A DNA stretch of 64,000 nt from Sedimentitalea sp039941015 (lineage in GTDB: Bacteria > Pseudomonadota > Alphaproteobacteria > Rhodobacterales > Rhodobacteraceae), in assembly GCF_039941015.1 (NCBI RefSeq), contig NZ_JBDVFI010000051.1; one strand, given 5' to 3'. Shown piece after piece: positions 7,193-16,379 of the stretch. The number at the start of each line of letters is the position of its first letter. Positions within the stretch are counted from its first letter, which is position 1. Under the pieces are notes generated by a model. That model did no database searches, had not been told where the DNA came from, and worked only from the letters and a program-made list of their open reading frames with translations. Both the position numbers and the translations under genes were made by a program.

Positions 7193-10118
7193 CCCAACCG
7201 ACAAACCGCGCGTGTTTGCCTTGCCACCGGGCGTTGATTTCCCGGATGCGCTGATCGATGGCGTCCTTGACCGCTGTGATACTCGCGATCCAACCGCGCT
7301 CGCACGGGTGCAGATCCTCGTGAATACACGGCGTATGGCGCGGCGAATGCGAGATCTGTTTGATGCAGGTCCCGCTCGCTTGTTGCCAAAGGTCTCATTG
7401 CTGACCGAGATCGGCACAAATGCGGTCAAGCTTCCACCGCTGGCGTCCTCTTTGCGAAGACGACTGGAACTGGCCCAACTGATCAGCCGCTTGCTGGATC
7501 AACAACCGGACCTCGCGGCCAGATCATCCGTATATTCGCTCGCCGACAGCCTTGCCGAGTTGATGGACGAGATGCAGGGCGAAGGCGTTCCGCCAAGCAA
7601 GATCAGCGAACTCGATGCCAGCGACATGTCGAGCCATTGGGCCCGCGCACAACAGTTCTTTGCGATCGCAGAACAATATCTTTCGGCGCAGGACGGGTTG
7701 ATGATGGACCCACAGACACGCCAGCGCCGCGTGGTCGAAGCCCTCATAGAGCACTGGCAAGAAGCGCCACCGCAACATCCGATTATCCTTGCAGGTTCGA
7801 CCGGGTCACGTGGGACAACGGCGCTGTTGATGGGTGCAATTGCGCGCCTGCCGCAAGGAGCGGTGGTCTTGCCGGGCTATGATTTTGATCAGCCGGATGC
7901 CGTCTGGTCCCGGCTTGATGAGCCCCTTCAATCCGAAGATCATCCACAATATCGGTTTCGTCACCTTATGCAGATGCTTGATTTGGCGCCCAGCGATATC
8001 GCACCGTGGACCGATGCGCGGCCCCCTTCACCCGAACGTAACAGGCTGATTTCGCTAGCATTGCGCCCTGCCCCGGTGACGGACGCATGGCTGACCGAAG
8101 GCCCAACCTTGACCGATCTGGCAACGGCGGCGTCTGATGTGACTCTGATACAGGCGCCAGAGCCGCGCGCCGAGGCTCTGGCGATTGCCCTGCGATTGCG
8201 TCAGGCCGCAGAGACCGGACAAACCGCCGCGCTGATTACCCCGGACCGAATGCTGACCCGACAGGTATCCGCAGCGCTTGATCGCTGGAACATTCTTCCT
8301 GATGACAGCGCCGGTCTTCCGTTGCAGTTGTCGCCGCCGGGCCGCTTTCTGCGCCATGTTGCGGCGTTGTTCGCGAAGCCATTGAATGGCGAGACGCTGT
8401 TGACGCTGCTCAAACATCCGTTGTGTCACAGTGCGACCATGCGCGGCGAGCATCTGTTGTTCAGCCGCGATCTGGAATTGTATCTACGCCGCAACGGCCC
8501 ACCCTTTCCCACCGCCCAAACGTTGTCCGCAATCTGTCAAAAACAAAAGAACCCGCCGCCAACGGGTTGGGTCGACTGGCTGACCAAGTGGTTCGCCGGT
8601 CAGGACATCGTCGGGACAAGACCCCTCGCGGACTGGACAGAGCACCTTCGCCAAATGGCCGAAGCAATTGCCCACGGCAGTCACGAGGCAGGAAGCGGCA
8701 CCCTTTGGACCGGGTTCGCAGGCGCCGAGGCGTTGGCCATTCTGACCACGCTGGAGGCTGAGGCCGAGCATGGTGGCGACATGACCGCGCGCGAATTTGG
8801 CGACCTTCTGGGGGCATTGCTGGCTGGCGGCGAAGTGCGCGACCCCAATGCGCCACACGAGCGCATCATGATCTGGGGCACCCTCGAAGCGCGCGTGCAG
8901 GGCGCCGATCTGCTTATCCTTGGCGGGCTGAACGAAGGCAGTTGGCCCGAAGCACCTAACCCTGATCCCTGGCTGAACCGAGCCTTGCGGAACGAGGCTG
9001 GGTTATTATTGCCAGAACGGCGCATCGGACTGTCTGCGCATGATTTTCAACAAGCAGCCTGTGCGCCGGAAGTCTGGCTGACACGGTCCTTGCGTTCCGA
9101 CGACGCGGAAACTGTTTCATCCCGTTGGCTCAACCGGGTGATAAACCTGCTGAACGGCCTGGCCGAACAGGGCGGGCCAAAGGCGGTGCGGGACATGACG
9201 GCGCGGGGACAAACGTGGCTTGACTGGGCCGCAGAGCTTGATCGTGCGCCTCGCGTTGACGCGGCCCCGCGACCCTCACCGCGGCCTCCGATCGCGGCGC
9301 GCCCGCTTCAGTTGTCAGTGACCGAGATCAAGACACTGATCCGCGACCCCTATGCGATCTATGCAAAACACGTGCTGCGGCTGAAGCCGCTTGATCCGCT
9401 GGTCAAAGAGCCGGACGCCCTGTTGCGCGGCATTGCGGTGCACGAATTTCTCGAAACGTTTATCAGACATACGGCGGATCTGACCGGCGATCTGACGCGA
9501 GATGTATTTCTCGAGTTTGCACGGGAACAGTTAGACGCCGATGTATCGTGGCCAGCCGCGCGTCGATTGTGGCTCGCCCGGCTGGCGCGCACCGCAGACT
9601 CTTTTCTCTCAGAGGAAAGATCACGCCGCCAAATCGCCTGGCCCGCCAAATACGAGGCGAAACTGAAATACCTTTTGACCGACATCGGGTTTACGCTGGT
9701 CGGACGCGCGGACCGGATTGATCTGGATGAGACGGGCGCGCTGCATATCTATGACTACAAGACCGGCGCGCCGCCGACCAAAAGTCAGCAGGCAAAGTTT
9801 GACAAGCAACTGCTGATCGAGGCCGCGATTGCCGAGCAAGGTGGGTTTGAAGATCTCGCCCCCGCCCACGTTGCCGAGGCCGTATTCCTGCGTGTCGGCA
9901 GCCCCGGCGCAAACGTCCCTGCCCCATTGGCGGATGAACCAGCGCCCAAGGTCTTGGCTGATCTACGTGAACTGATCATGGCCTATCTTGATGAAACACA
10001 GGGATACACAGCCCGCCGGATGTTGGAAAAAGACACCGACGTCGGGTATTTTGACCAATTGGCACGGTTCGGAGAATGGGATCGGTCGGCAACCCCGATG
10101 CCGGAGGACCTGACGTGA
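7185..10118 (+). CDS. addB: Double-strand break repair protein AddB
   Basis: The 977-residue protein belongs to the alphaproteobacterial AddB family. It pairs with AddA to form the helicase-nuclease that resects double-strand breaks for RecA. The C-terminal part carries a RecB-type nuclease motif, IYDYKTGAPP (about residue 855), with the upstream Glu/His region IAVHEFLETF. The start at 7185 (MFDPTDKPRVFALPPG) is preferred because it overlaps the murU stop by 8 bp. A longer frame from 7101 would overlap murU by 92 bp. Its stop overlaps the addA start by one base. Confidence 0.92.
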   Translation: MFDPTDKPRVFALPPGVDFPDALIDGVLDRCDTRDPTALARVQILVNTRRMARRMRDLFDAGPARLLPKVSLLTEIGTNAVKLPPLASSLRRRLELAQLISRLLDQQPDLAARSSVYSLADSLAELMDEMQGEGVPPSKISELDASDMSSHWARAQQFFAIAEQYLSAQDGLMMDPQTRQRRVVEALIEHWQEAPPQHPIILAGSTGSRGTTALLMGAIARLPQGAVVLPGYDFDQPDAVWSRLDEPLQSEDHPQYRFRHLMQMLDLAPSDIAPWTDARPPSPERNRLISLALRPAPVTDAWLTEGPTLTDLATAASDVTLIQAPEPRAEALAIALRLRQAAETGQTAALITPDRMLTRQVSAALDRWNILPDDSAGLPLQLSPPGRFLRHVAALFAKPLNGETLLTLLKHPLCHSATMRGEHLLFSRDLELYLRRNGPPFPTAQTLSAICQKQKNPPPTGWVDWLTKWFAGQDIVGTRPLADWTEHLRQMAEAIAHGSHEAGSGTLWTGFAGAEALAILTTLEAEAEHGGDMTAREFGDLLGALLAGGEVRDPNAPHERIMIWGTLEARVQGADLLILGGLNEGSWPEAPNPDPWLNRALRNEAGLLLPERRIGLSAHDFQQAACAPEVWLTRSLRSDDAETVSSRWLNRVINLLNGLAEQGGPKAVRDMTARGQTWLDWAAELDRAPRVDAAPRPSPRPPIAARPLQLSVTEIKTLIRDPYAIYAKHVLRLKPLDPLVKEPDALLRGIAVHEFLETFIRHTADLTGDLTRDVFLEFAREQLDADVSWPAARRLWLARLARTADSFLSEERSRRQIAWPAKYEAKLKYLLTDIGFTLVGRADRIDLDETGALHIYDYKTGAPPTKSQQAKFDKQLLIEAAIAEQGGFEDLAPAHVAEAVFLRVGSPGANVPAPLADEPAPKVLADLRELIMAYLDETQGYTARRMLEKDTDVGYFDQLARFGEWDRSATPMPEDLT

Positions 10119-13100
10119 TGGCCCGTGACGACGCAACTGAACGACAGGTTCAAGCGGCACGCCCGGACGCGTCGACATGGCTCGCGGCGAACGCCGGGTC
10201 AGGCAAGACACGGGTTCTGACCGACCGGGTTGCACGTCTGCTGCTAGATGATGTCAGGCCCGAACACATCCTGTGCCTGACCTACACCAAGGCCGCAGCC
10301 AGCGAGATGCAGAACCGGTTGTTCCGCCGTCTCGGTGATTGGGCGATGCGAGGGGATGCGGACCTCACCGCGACACTGGTAGAACTTGGCGTGTCCCGGT
10401 CGGTTTCGCCAAAACAGCTGGCCCATGCGCGCACGCTTTTTGCACGGGCCATCGAAACGCCGGGCGGGCTGAAGATTCAGACCATCCACTCCTTCTGCGC
10501 ATCGCTTCTGCGGCGGTTTCCGTTGGAGGCTGGCGTCAGCCCGCAGTTCGCTGAAATGGAAGACCGCGCGGCGGAATTGCTTCAGGCCGAAATCGTCGAG
10601 GACTTTGCCGATGGTCCGCAAGCGCATCTGGTGGATGGGATCGCGCGGTTCCTGAACGACACCACCTTTGATGGGTTGACCAAAGCGCTGGTGCAGCGGC
10701 GCGATATGTTTGAACAGCCCTTGGACCAGATCGCCATGTGGCACTGTCTGGATTTGCCAAAAGGGTTTGACGAAGACCGCCTGAGCGCCGAAGTATTTCT
10801 GGGAGACGAGGCCGGGTTACTGAACCGTCTGCGCTCCGTCGTACGCGGCGGCACCACGACCGAAGAGGCGCTGGCGGCAAAGTTGGCAAGGATCAGAACA
10901 CCAAACCTGACCGACCTGCCGCTGCTCGAATCCGTGTTCCTGACGGGAAAAAGCGCTAAATCCCCGTTTTCGGCCAAGATCGGGACGATTCCCACCAAAG
11001 CGACACGAACCGCCAATCCGGATCTGATGACTGAGCTCGAATCGTTGATGTTGCGCATCGAAGCCGCGCGCCCGTTGCGGCTGGGGCTTGCCTGCGCACG
11101 AAAATCGGCTGCGCTCCACGAATTTGCCGCTGCGTTTCTTCCGGAATATGCGCGTCGCAAACAATTGCGCGGCTGGCTTGATTTTGACGATCTGATCCTC
11201 AAGGCGCGGCAATTGCTGAACGACCCGGCTGTGGCGCAATGGGTCCTCTATCGGCTGGATGGCGGTATCGACCACATCCTCGTGGACGAAGCGCAAGACA
11301 CCAGCCCCGTGCAATGGGACGTGATCGAAAAGCTGGCGCAGGAATTCACCAGCGGCGTGGGCGCGCGGGATGACAAACCACGAACCATCTTTGTCGTCGG
11401 AGACAAGAAACAGTCGATCTATTCTTTTCAGGGCGCTGACCCGGATGAATTCGACAGAATGCAGGCGGAGTTCGCCCAGCGCCTTGCGGGCTCTGACGAG
11501 GGCTTGCAGGATTTGACGCTGGACTATTCATTCAGGTCGTCTCAGGCGATCCTGCGATTGGTCGATCTTGTCTTTGCCGATCACGAAGAGGCGGGATTTC
11601 GATCCGGATCACATCATCTGGCGTTCAAATCCAATCTTCCGGGCCGGATTGATTTGTGGCCGGTCGTCGAAAAAGTAAGTGACGGCGACGATAGGGTCTG
11701 GACCGATCCCATTGACCGGCCCACTCCGCGCCACCACAACGTGATTCTTGCCGAACAGATCGCGACCTCGATCGACCGGATGATCGCGGATGGCGAAACC
11801 ATACCGGTTGACGGCGATGTCCCGGGCGACCTGCGACGACGAAAAGTACAGGCCGGAGACTTTCTCATCCTCGTTCAGCGGCGGTCTGACCTGTTTGCCG
11901 AGATCATCCGGGCGTGCAAGGCGGCGGGCCTGCCGATTGCCGGCGCCGACCGGCTCAAGGTGGGCGCTGAGCTGGCGGTCAAGGATTTGGCCGCGCTGCT
12001 GAGCTTTCTCGCGACGCCGGAAGACAGTCTGTCGCTGGCCACGGCTTTGAAATCTCCGTTGTTTGGCTGGGATGAACAGGCGCTGTTTGATCTGGCACAT
12101 CGGCGGGACAGCAAATTCTTGTGGACAGCCCTGCGCAAGCGCGCGGATGAATACCCCGAAACCATGGCGATCCTGAATGACCTGCGCGGCCAGACGGATT
12201 TTCTCCGCCCTTATGATCTGATCGAACGCATTTTGACCCGCCATGATGGGCGGCGCAAATTATTGGCTCGGCTGGGGACAGAAGCCGAGGACGGGATCAA
12301 TGCGCTGCTGTCACAGGCGCTCTCCTATGAACGTGCGGACATTCCCAGCCTGACTGGTTTTCTTGTCTGGATGGAAACCGATGATCTTGAGATCAAGCGA
12401 CAGATGGGTACGGCAGGCAACATGGTGCGGGTGATGACCGTACATGGGGCCAAGGGTCTGGAATCACCCATCGTGATCCTGCCCGACACCGGGCCACGGC
12501 GACCGCCAAAGGGTGGTGAGATCATGACCGTTGATGAGCTCCCGCTGTGGCGCATGAATGCAGATGAAATGCCGGACGCGATGATCTTGGCGCATGCAGG
12601 GGCCCAGCATAAGCAGCTGAATGAGCGGCTTAGGCTCTTATATGTGGCTCTAACACGGGCCGAAAAGTGGTTGATTGTCGCCGCTGCGGGCGACTTGAGC
12701 AAAACGGGTGACAGTTGGTACCAAATGGTCGAGGCCGGTCTGACCGAGGCTGGAGCAGCAACGCACCCCTTTGACTCGGGTATGGGATTGCGGCTGGCAC
12801 ATCTCGACTGGAATGCGCCAGAACTACACACGACTGAGCGGATTGTTCGACATGCGGTCCCTGCCCCGGAAATTTTCAGCACGGCCGCAACACCGCCCCA
12901 ATCACAGGCAAAAACGCTGAGCCCCTCCGATCTCGGGGGAGCAAAGGCATTGCCAGGGGACGCAGGACTCGACGAAGACGCGGCAAAACTGCGTGGCGCG
13001 CAGGTCCATCTTCTGCTTGAACACCTGCCGGAGGTGCCGCAACCGGGTTGGAACGAAGCAGCCTTCGCTATTCTGCGCGGGCTGGACAGTCAGGAAATCG

Positions 13101-13498
13101 CTCCGCTGCTTGCCGAGGCGCGCACCGTTTTGAAGGCTCCAGAACTGAGCGACGTCTTTGCGCACGACACGCTGGCCGAAGTTCCGGTCACGGCTGAAAT
13201 ACGGAGGCGGCGGTTTCATGGGACAATCGACCGTCTGATTGTTGGGCCAGATACCGTGCGTGCGATTGATTTCAAAACCAACGCGACTGTGCCCGATACG
13301 CCGGAAAGTTGCCCCGAAGGCCTGTTGCGGCAGATGGGCGCCTATGCTGAGATGTTGGGACAGATTTACCCGGACCACCGGATAGAAACCGCCATCCTCT
13401 GGACCCGCACCGCGACACTTATGTCGTTTCCACACGATCTTGTGTCTGATGCCCTCGGACGCGCACCATCCCTTGACGATACGGCGCTGCGTTCATAG
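10118..13498 (+). CDS. addA: Double-strand break repair helicase-nuclease AddA
   Basis: At 1126 residues, this is a UvrD/RecB-type superfamily 1A helicase with a nuclease tail. Visible motifs are Walker A AANAGSGKT (Lys30), motif Ia LCLTYTKAAASEM, motif II ILVDEAQDTSP, motif III VGDKKQSIYSFQGA, motif V VMTVHGAKGLE and motif VI LLYVALTRAEKWL. The C-terminal nuclease motif is VRAIDFKTNA. The ATG at 10118 sits inside TGATG with the addB stop, and GGAGGA lies about 11 bp upstream. AddAB replaces RecBCD in this group. Annotations starting at 10076 would add 14 doubtful residues. Confidence 0.95.
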   Translation: MARDDATERQVQAARPDASTWLAANAGSGKTRVLTDRVARLLLDDVRPEHILCLTYTKAAASEMQNRLFRRLGDWAMRGDADLTATLVELGVSRSVSPKQLAHARTLFARAIETPGGLKIQTIHSFCASLLRRFPLEAGVSPQFAEMEDRAAELLQAEIVEDFADGPQAHLVDGIARFLNDTTFDGLTKALVQRRDMFEQPLDQIAMWHCLDLPKGFDEDRLSAEVFLGDEAGLLNRLRSVVRGGTTTEEALAAKLARIRTPNLTDLPLLESVFLTGKSAKSPFSAKIGTIPTKATRTANPDLMTELESLMLRIEAARPLRLGLACARKSAALHEFAAAFLPEYARRKQLRGWLDFDDLILKARQLLNDPAVAQWVLYRLDGGIDHILVDEAQDTSPVQWDVIEKLAQEFTSGVGARDDKPRTIFVVGDKKQSIYSFQGADPDEFDRMQAEFAQRLAGSDEGLQDLTLDYSFRSSQAILRLVDLVFADHEEAGFRSGSHHLAFKSNLPGRIDLWPVVEKVSDGDDRVWTDPIDRPTPRHHNVILAEQIATSIDRMIADGETIPVDGDVPGDLRRRKVQAGDFLILVQRRSDLFAEIIRACKAAGLPIAGADRLKVGAELAVKDLAALLSFLATPEDSLSLATALKSPLFGWDEQALFDLAHRRDSKFLWTALRKRADEYPETMAILNDLRGQTDFLRPYDLIERILTRHDGRRKLLARLGTEAEDGINALLSQALSYERADIPSLTGFLVWMETDDLEIKRQMGTAGNMVRVMTVHGAKGLESPIVILPDTGPRRPPKGGEIMTVDELPLWRMNADEMPDAMILAHAGAQHKQLNERLRLLYVALTRAEKWLIVAAAGDLSKTGDSWYQMVEAGLTEAGAATHPFDSGMGLRLAHLDWNAPELHTTERIVRHAVPAPEIFSTAATPPQSQAKTLSPSDLGGAKALPGDAGLDEDAAKLRGAQVHLLLEHLPEVPQPGWNEAAFAILRGLDSQEIAPLLAEARTVLKAPELSDVFAHDTLAEVPVTAEIRRRRFHGTIDRLIVGPDTVRAIDFKTNATVPDTPESCPEGLLRQMGAYAEMLGQIYPDHRIETAILWTRTATLMSFPHDLVSDALGRAPSLDDTALRS

Positions 13499-13536
13499 GT
13501 TCCAACCCAACCTCGCAATGATCCAGGAGCCAGATC

Positions 13537-13857
13537 ATGTCCACTGTCGCTGTCACCGACGCCACATTTGACGCCGAAGTCAAGAATTCCGACATTCCCG
13601 TCGTTGTCGATTTTTGGGCCGAATGGTGTGGCCCCTGTAAACAGATCGGCCCGGCGCTGGAAGAATTGTCCGCCGAATACGAAGGCCGGATCAAGGTTGC
13701 AAAGGTCGATGTCGACAGCAACCCGAACGCTGCCGCAGCGATGGGTGTACGCGGCATCCCCGCGCTGTTCATCTTCAAGGACGGTCAGGTTGTTTCGAAC
13801 ATGGCCGGAGCCAAGCCAAAGGCCGCTCTGCAAAGCTGGATCGACGAATCGATCTGA
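13537..13857 (+). CDS. trxA: Thioredoxin 1
   Basis: The 106-residue protein has the classic active site WCGPCK (residues 28-33) and the cis-Pro loop RGIPALFIF. It is a cytoplasmic dithiol reductant for ribonucleotide reductase, peroxiredoxins and similar enzymes. CAGGAG lies at good spacing before the ATG. The gene follows addA by 38 bp and is closed by a strong intrinsic terminator, so it ends the tsaE-to-trxA run; it may also have its own promoter. Confidence 0.97.
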   Translation: MSTVAVTDATFDAEVKNSDIPVVVDFWAEWCGPCKQIGPALEELSAEYEGRIKVAKVDVDSNPNAAAAMGVRGIPALFIFKDGQVVSNMAGAKPKAALQSWIDESI

Positions 13858-13878
13858 GCGTCAGACGGTGAATGATTC

Positions 13879-13908
13879 AAAGGCGTCCCGGTTGGGACGC
13901 CTTTTTTC
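13879..13908 (+). terminator. Rho-independent terminator after trxA
   Basis: GGCGTCCC (13882-13889) pairs perfectly with GGGACGCC (13894-13901) around a four-base loop, flanked by AAA and followed by six Ts. This is a textbook intrinsic terminator 20 bp after the trxA stop. Confidence 0.92.
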
Positions 13909-13923
13909 TTGCCTGGAAAAACT

Positions 13924-13950
13924 AAAGCCGCCCAATTTGGGCGGCTGTTT
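13924..13950 (-). terminator. Rho-independent terminator of the DUF1127 gene
   Basis: GCCGCCC (13927-13933) and GGGCGGC (13939-13945) form a perfect 7-bp stem with a five-base loop. On the minus strand it is followed by TTTAGTTTTT, which suits termination of the DUF1127 transcript coming from the right. On the plus strand the downstream TGTTTCTT is weaker. Confidence 0.75.
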
Positions 13951-13979
13951 CTTGGGGTCTGTTCTGATGGGGTTTCCGA

Positions 13980-14171
13980 TCAGAGGGTGTCGACGTACTC
14001 GCGGGTCAGCCCGATATCGTTAAGCTGATGCTCTGACAGCCGGGCAAGAACCTTGCGCGTGATCCGCGCATCGCGGCGTGCTTTCAGGTTTGCGGTCAGG
14101 GCGTAGAAGAAATTCACCACGCGGAGAATTGTGACTGCTCCGTGTGGCGCGTTGTGTGTTAGTGTCGTCAT
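13980..14171 (-). CDS. DUF1127 (YjiS-like) small protein
   Basis: This 63-residue basic protein ends in the DUF1127 signature: ARRDARITRKVLARLSEHQL followed by NDIGLTREYV. Such proteins are common in Rhodobacterales and Rhizobiales; some act in RNA turnover, phosphate or carbon regulation, but no function can be fixed here. The start at 14171 (MTTLTHNAPHG) gives the usual family size. The frame extends further upstream, but that extension looks non-coding. It diverges from hslV and is followed by a hairpin terminator. Confidence 0.82.
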   Translation of the reverse strand: MTTLTHNAPHGAVTILRVVNFFYALTANLKARRDARITRKVLARLSEHQLNDIGLTREYVDTL

Positions 14172-14373
14172 TTTTTTGCGCCTATCAAGATTGAAACAGC
14201 CGACTCCATGTCGGTTGCAGAGCGTACATAAGTAGCTGAATAATTCGGCACAAATGATGTTTTTGCATTCCCGCAATGCACGGATTGCATGAATTGGGGA
14301 CCGTGCCAGATGCGTTCTGCCAAAAAAGTACACATATCCGGCTTGATCACCGGGTGCCGCCAAGGGTAGTCCG

Positions 14374-14402
14374 CTTGAAATCTGATGCAAAACGCCCAGA
14401 TT
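14374..14402 (+). promoter_or_regulatory. Putative RpoH (heat-shock sigma) promoter for hslVU
   Basis: CTTGAAA (14374-14380) and CCCAGATT (14395-14402) with a 14-base spacer resemble the sigma-32 pattern CTTGAAA-N(11-15)-CCCCATNT. The element ends 23 bp before the hslV ATG, so the leader would be short. hslVU is a standard heat-shock operon, which adds support. The -10-like half is imperfect. Confidence 0.45.
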
Positions 14403-14425
14403 GGCTTCGCATACAGGAGACGCGC

Positions 14426-14983
14426 ATGGCAGACGACCAATTCCCCGGCTGGCACGGGACGACGATCATCGGCGTCAAAAAGGGCGGCGAAGTGGTGATT
14501 GCCGGTGATGGCCAAGTGTCGCTCGGCCAGACGGTGATCAAAGGGACCGCACGCAAGGTGCGCCGCCTGTCGCCCGGTGGCTTTGACGTGGTCGCCGGTT
14601 TTGCCGGATCCACTGCTGACGCGTTTACGCTGCTTGAACGGCTTGAGAAAAAACTCGAAGCGACGCCGGGACAGTTGGCGCGGGCAAGCGTTGAGCTTGC
14701 CAAGGACTGGCGCACCGACAAATACCTGCAGAAACTCGAAGCGATGCTGATTGTTTCGGACGGCAAGGATATTCTGGTGATCACCGGTGCCGGTGATGTT
14801 CTTGAACCGGAACATGATGTCGCCGCGATCGGATCCGGTGGCAATTTTGCGCTGGCAGCGGCACGGGCGATGATGGACAGCGACAAATCTGCAGAAGACG
14901 TGGCCCGTCAGGCCATGGCGATCGCGTCGGATATATGCGTCTATACCAACGGAAACCTGACTGTCGAAAAGATCGGCGGCTGA
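14426..14983 (+). CDS. hslV: ATP-dependent protease proteolytic subunit HslV
   Basis: At 185 residues this is an N-terminal-nucleophile protease subunit. After the short leader MADDQFPGWHG comes the catalytic Thr in TTIIGVKKGGEVVIAGDGQV; removal of the leader exposes that threonine. HslV forms a double hexameric core capped by HslU. The start at 14426 follows CAGGAGA and gives the family's normal length; the longer open frame upstream is not supported. hslU begins 58 bp downstream. Confidence 0.96.
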   Translation: MADDQFPGWHGTTIIGVKKGGEVVIAGDGQVSLGQTVIKGTARKVRRLSPGGFDVVAGFAGSTADAFTLLERLEKKLEATPGQLARASVELAKDWRTDKYLQKLEAMLIVSDGKDILVITGAGDVLEPEHDVAAIGSGGNFALAAARAMMDSDKSAEDVARQAMAIASDICVYTNGNLTVEKIGG

Positions 14984-15041
14984 CTTCACTCAGCAAGTCT
15001 GTATCAACACTCGCCGGGACCCCGGCCTGGAAGGACTCGAA

Positions 15042-16349
15042 ATGACAGACCTCACCCCTCGCGAAATCGTCAGCGAACTGGACCGGTTCATCATCGGCCA
15101 GAAGGATGCCAAACGCGCGGTTGCCGTGGCTTTGCGCAACCGGTGGCGGCGCAAGCAACTGTCAGACGATTTGCGCGACGAGGTATATCCCAAGAACATC
15201 CTGATGATCGGCCCCACCGGCGTCGGCAAGACCGAGATCAGCCGCCGATTGGCAAAACTTGCCCGCGCGCCGTTCATCAAGGTCGAAGCAACCAAGTTTA
15301 CCGAAGTGGGCTATGTCGGCCGGGACGTTGAACAGATCGTTCGCGATCTGGTGGACAGTGCAATCGCCCAAACACGCGAGCATATGCGCGAGGACGTCAA
15401 GGCCGCCGCGCACAAGGCCGCCGAGGAGCGTGTCGTGTCCGCGATTGCCGGTGAAGATGCCCGCGAGACCACGCGCGAGATGTTTCGCAAGAAACTGAAG
15501 GCCGGAGAGTTGGACGATACGGTCATCGAACTTGACATGGCCGACACCTCAAACCCGATGTCGATGTTCGAGGTTCCCGGCCAGCCGGGCGGCAACATGG
15601 GCATGATGAACCTGGGCGACATGTTCGGCAAAGCCTTTGGCGGGCGAACCGTGCGTCGCAAGATGTCCGTTGCCGAGAGTTACGAGGTATTGATCGGCGA
15701 AGAAGCCGACAAGCTGCTGGATGATGAGACCGTGACCCGTGCTGCGCTGGAATCGGTTGAACAGAACGGCATCGTGTTTCTGGATGAAATCGACAAGGTC
15801 TGCGCACGGCAAGAGGCCCGTGGGGGTGATGTCAGCCGCGAAGGTGTGCAACGTGACCTACTGCCTCTGATCGAAGGCACAACCGTCAGCACCAAACATG
15901 GACCGGTCAAGACCGACCATATCCTGTTCATTGCCTCGGGCGCATTCCACATCGCCAAGCCGTCCGATCTGTTGCCCGAGCTTCAGGGGCGTCTGCCGAT
16001 CCGTGTAGAGCTGCGCGCTCTAACCGAAGAAGACTTTGTGCGCATCCTGACCGAAACTGACAACGCCTTGACGCTCCAGTACACCGCGTTGATGGGCACC
16101 GAACAGGTCGAGGTGAGCTTTACCGACGAGGGCATCGCCGCGCTTGCCAAGATTGCCGCAGATGTGAATCACGCCGTCGAAAACATCGGCGCGCGGCGGC
16201 TCTATACCGTGATGGAGCGTGTGTTTGAGGAACTTTCCTTTAATGCGCCGGATCAGTCTGGCGACCAGATTGTCGTCGATGCCGCCTTTGTCGAAGCCAA
16301 TCTTGGGGCTCTATCGCGCTCCACAGATGTCAGCCAATACGTCCTCTGA
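15042..16349 (+). CDS. hslU: ATP-dependent protease ATPase subunit HslU
   Basis: The 435-residue AAA+ protein has Walker A GPTGVGKTEISRRL (about residues 57-70), the pore motif GYVGRDVEQ, Walker B IVFLDEIDKV and the C-terminal sensor region GARRLYTVMERV. The C-terminus ends in DVSQYVL, the tail that activates HslV. HslU unfolds substrates and feeds them to HslV. AAGGA precedes the ATG. It forms an operon with hslV. Confidence 0.97.
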   Translation: MTDLTPREIVSELDRFIIGQKDAKRAVAVALRNRWRRKQLSDDLRDEVYPKNILMIGPTGVGKTEISRRLAKLARAPFIKVEATKFTEVGYVGRDVEQIVRDLVDSAIAQTREHMREDVKAAAHKAAEERVVSAIAGEDARETTREMFRKKLKAGELDDTVIELDMADTSNPMSMFEVPGQPGGNMGMMNLGDMFGKAFGGRTVRRKMSVAESYEVLIGEEADKLLDDETVTRAALESVEQNGIVFLDEIDKVCARQEARGGDVSREGVQRDLLPLIEGTTVSTKHGPVKTDHILFIASGAFHIAKPSDLLPELQGRLPIRVELRALTEEDFVRILTETDNALTLQYTALMGTEQVEVSFTDEGIAALAKIAADVNHAVENIGARRLYTVMERVFEELSFNAPDQSGDQIVVDAAFVEANLGALSRSTDVSQYVL

Positions 16350-16379
16350 CCGACGGGAGCGTGCAGGGGTAATTTTGGC

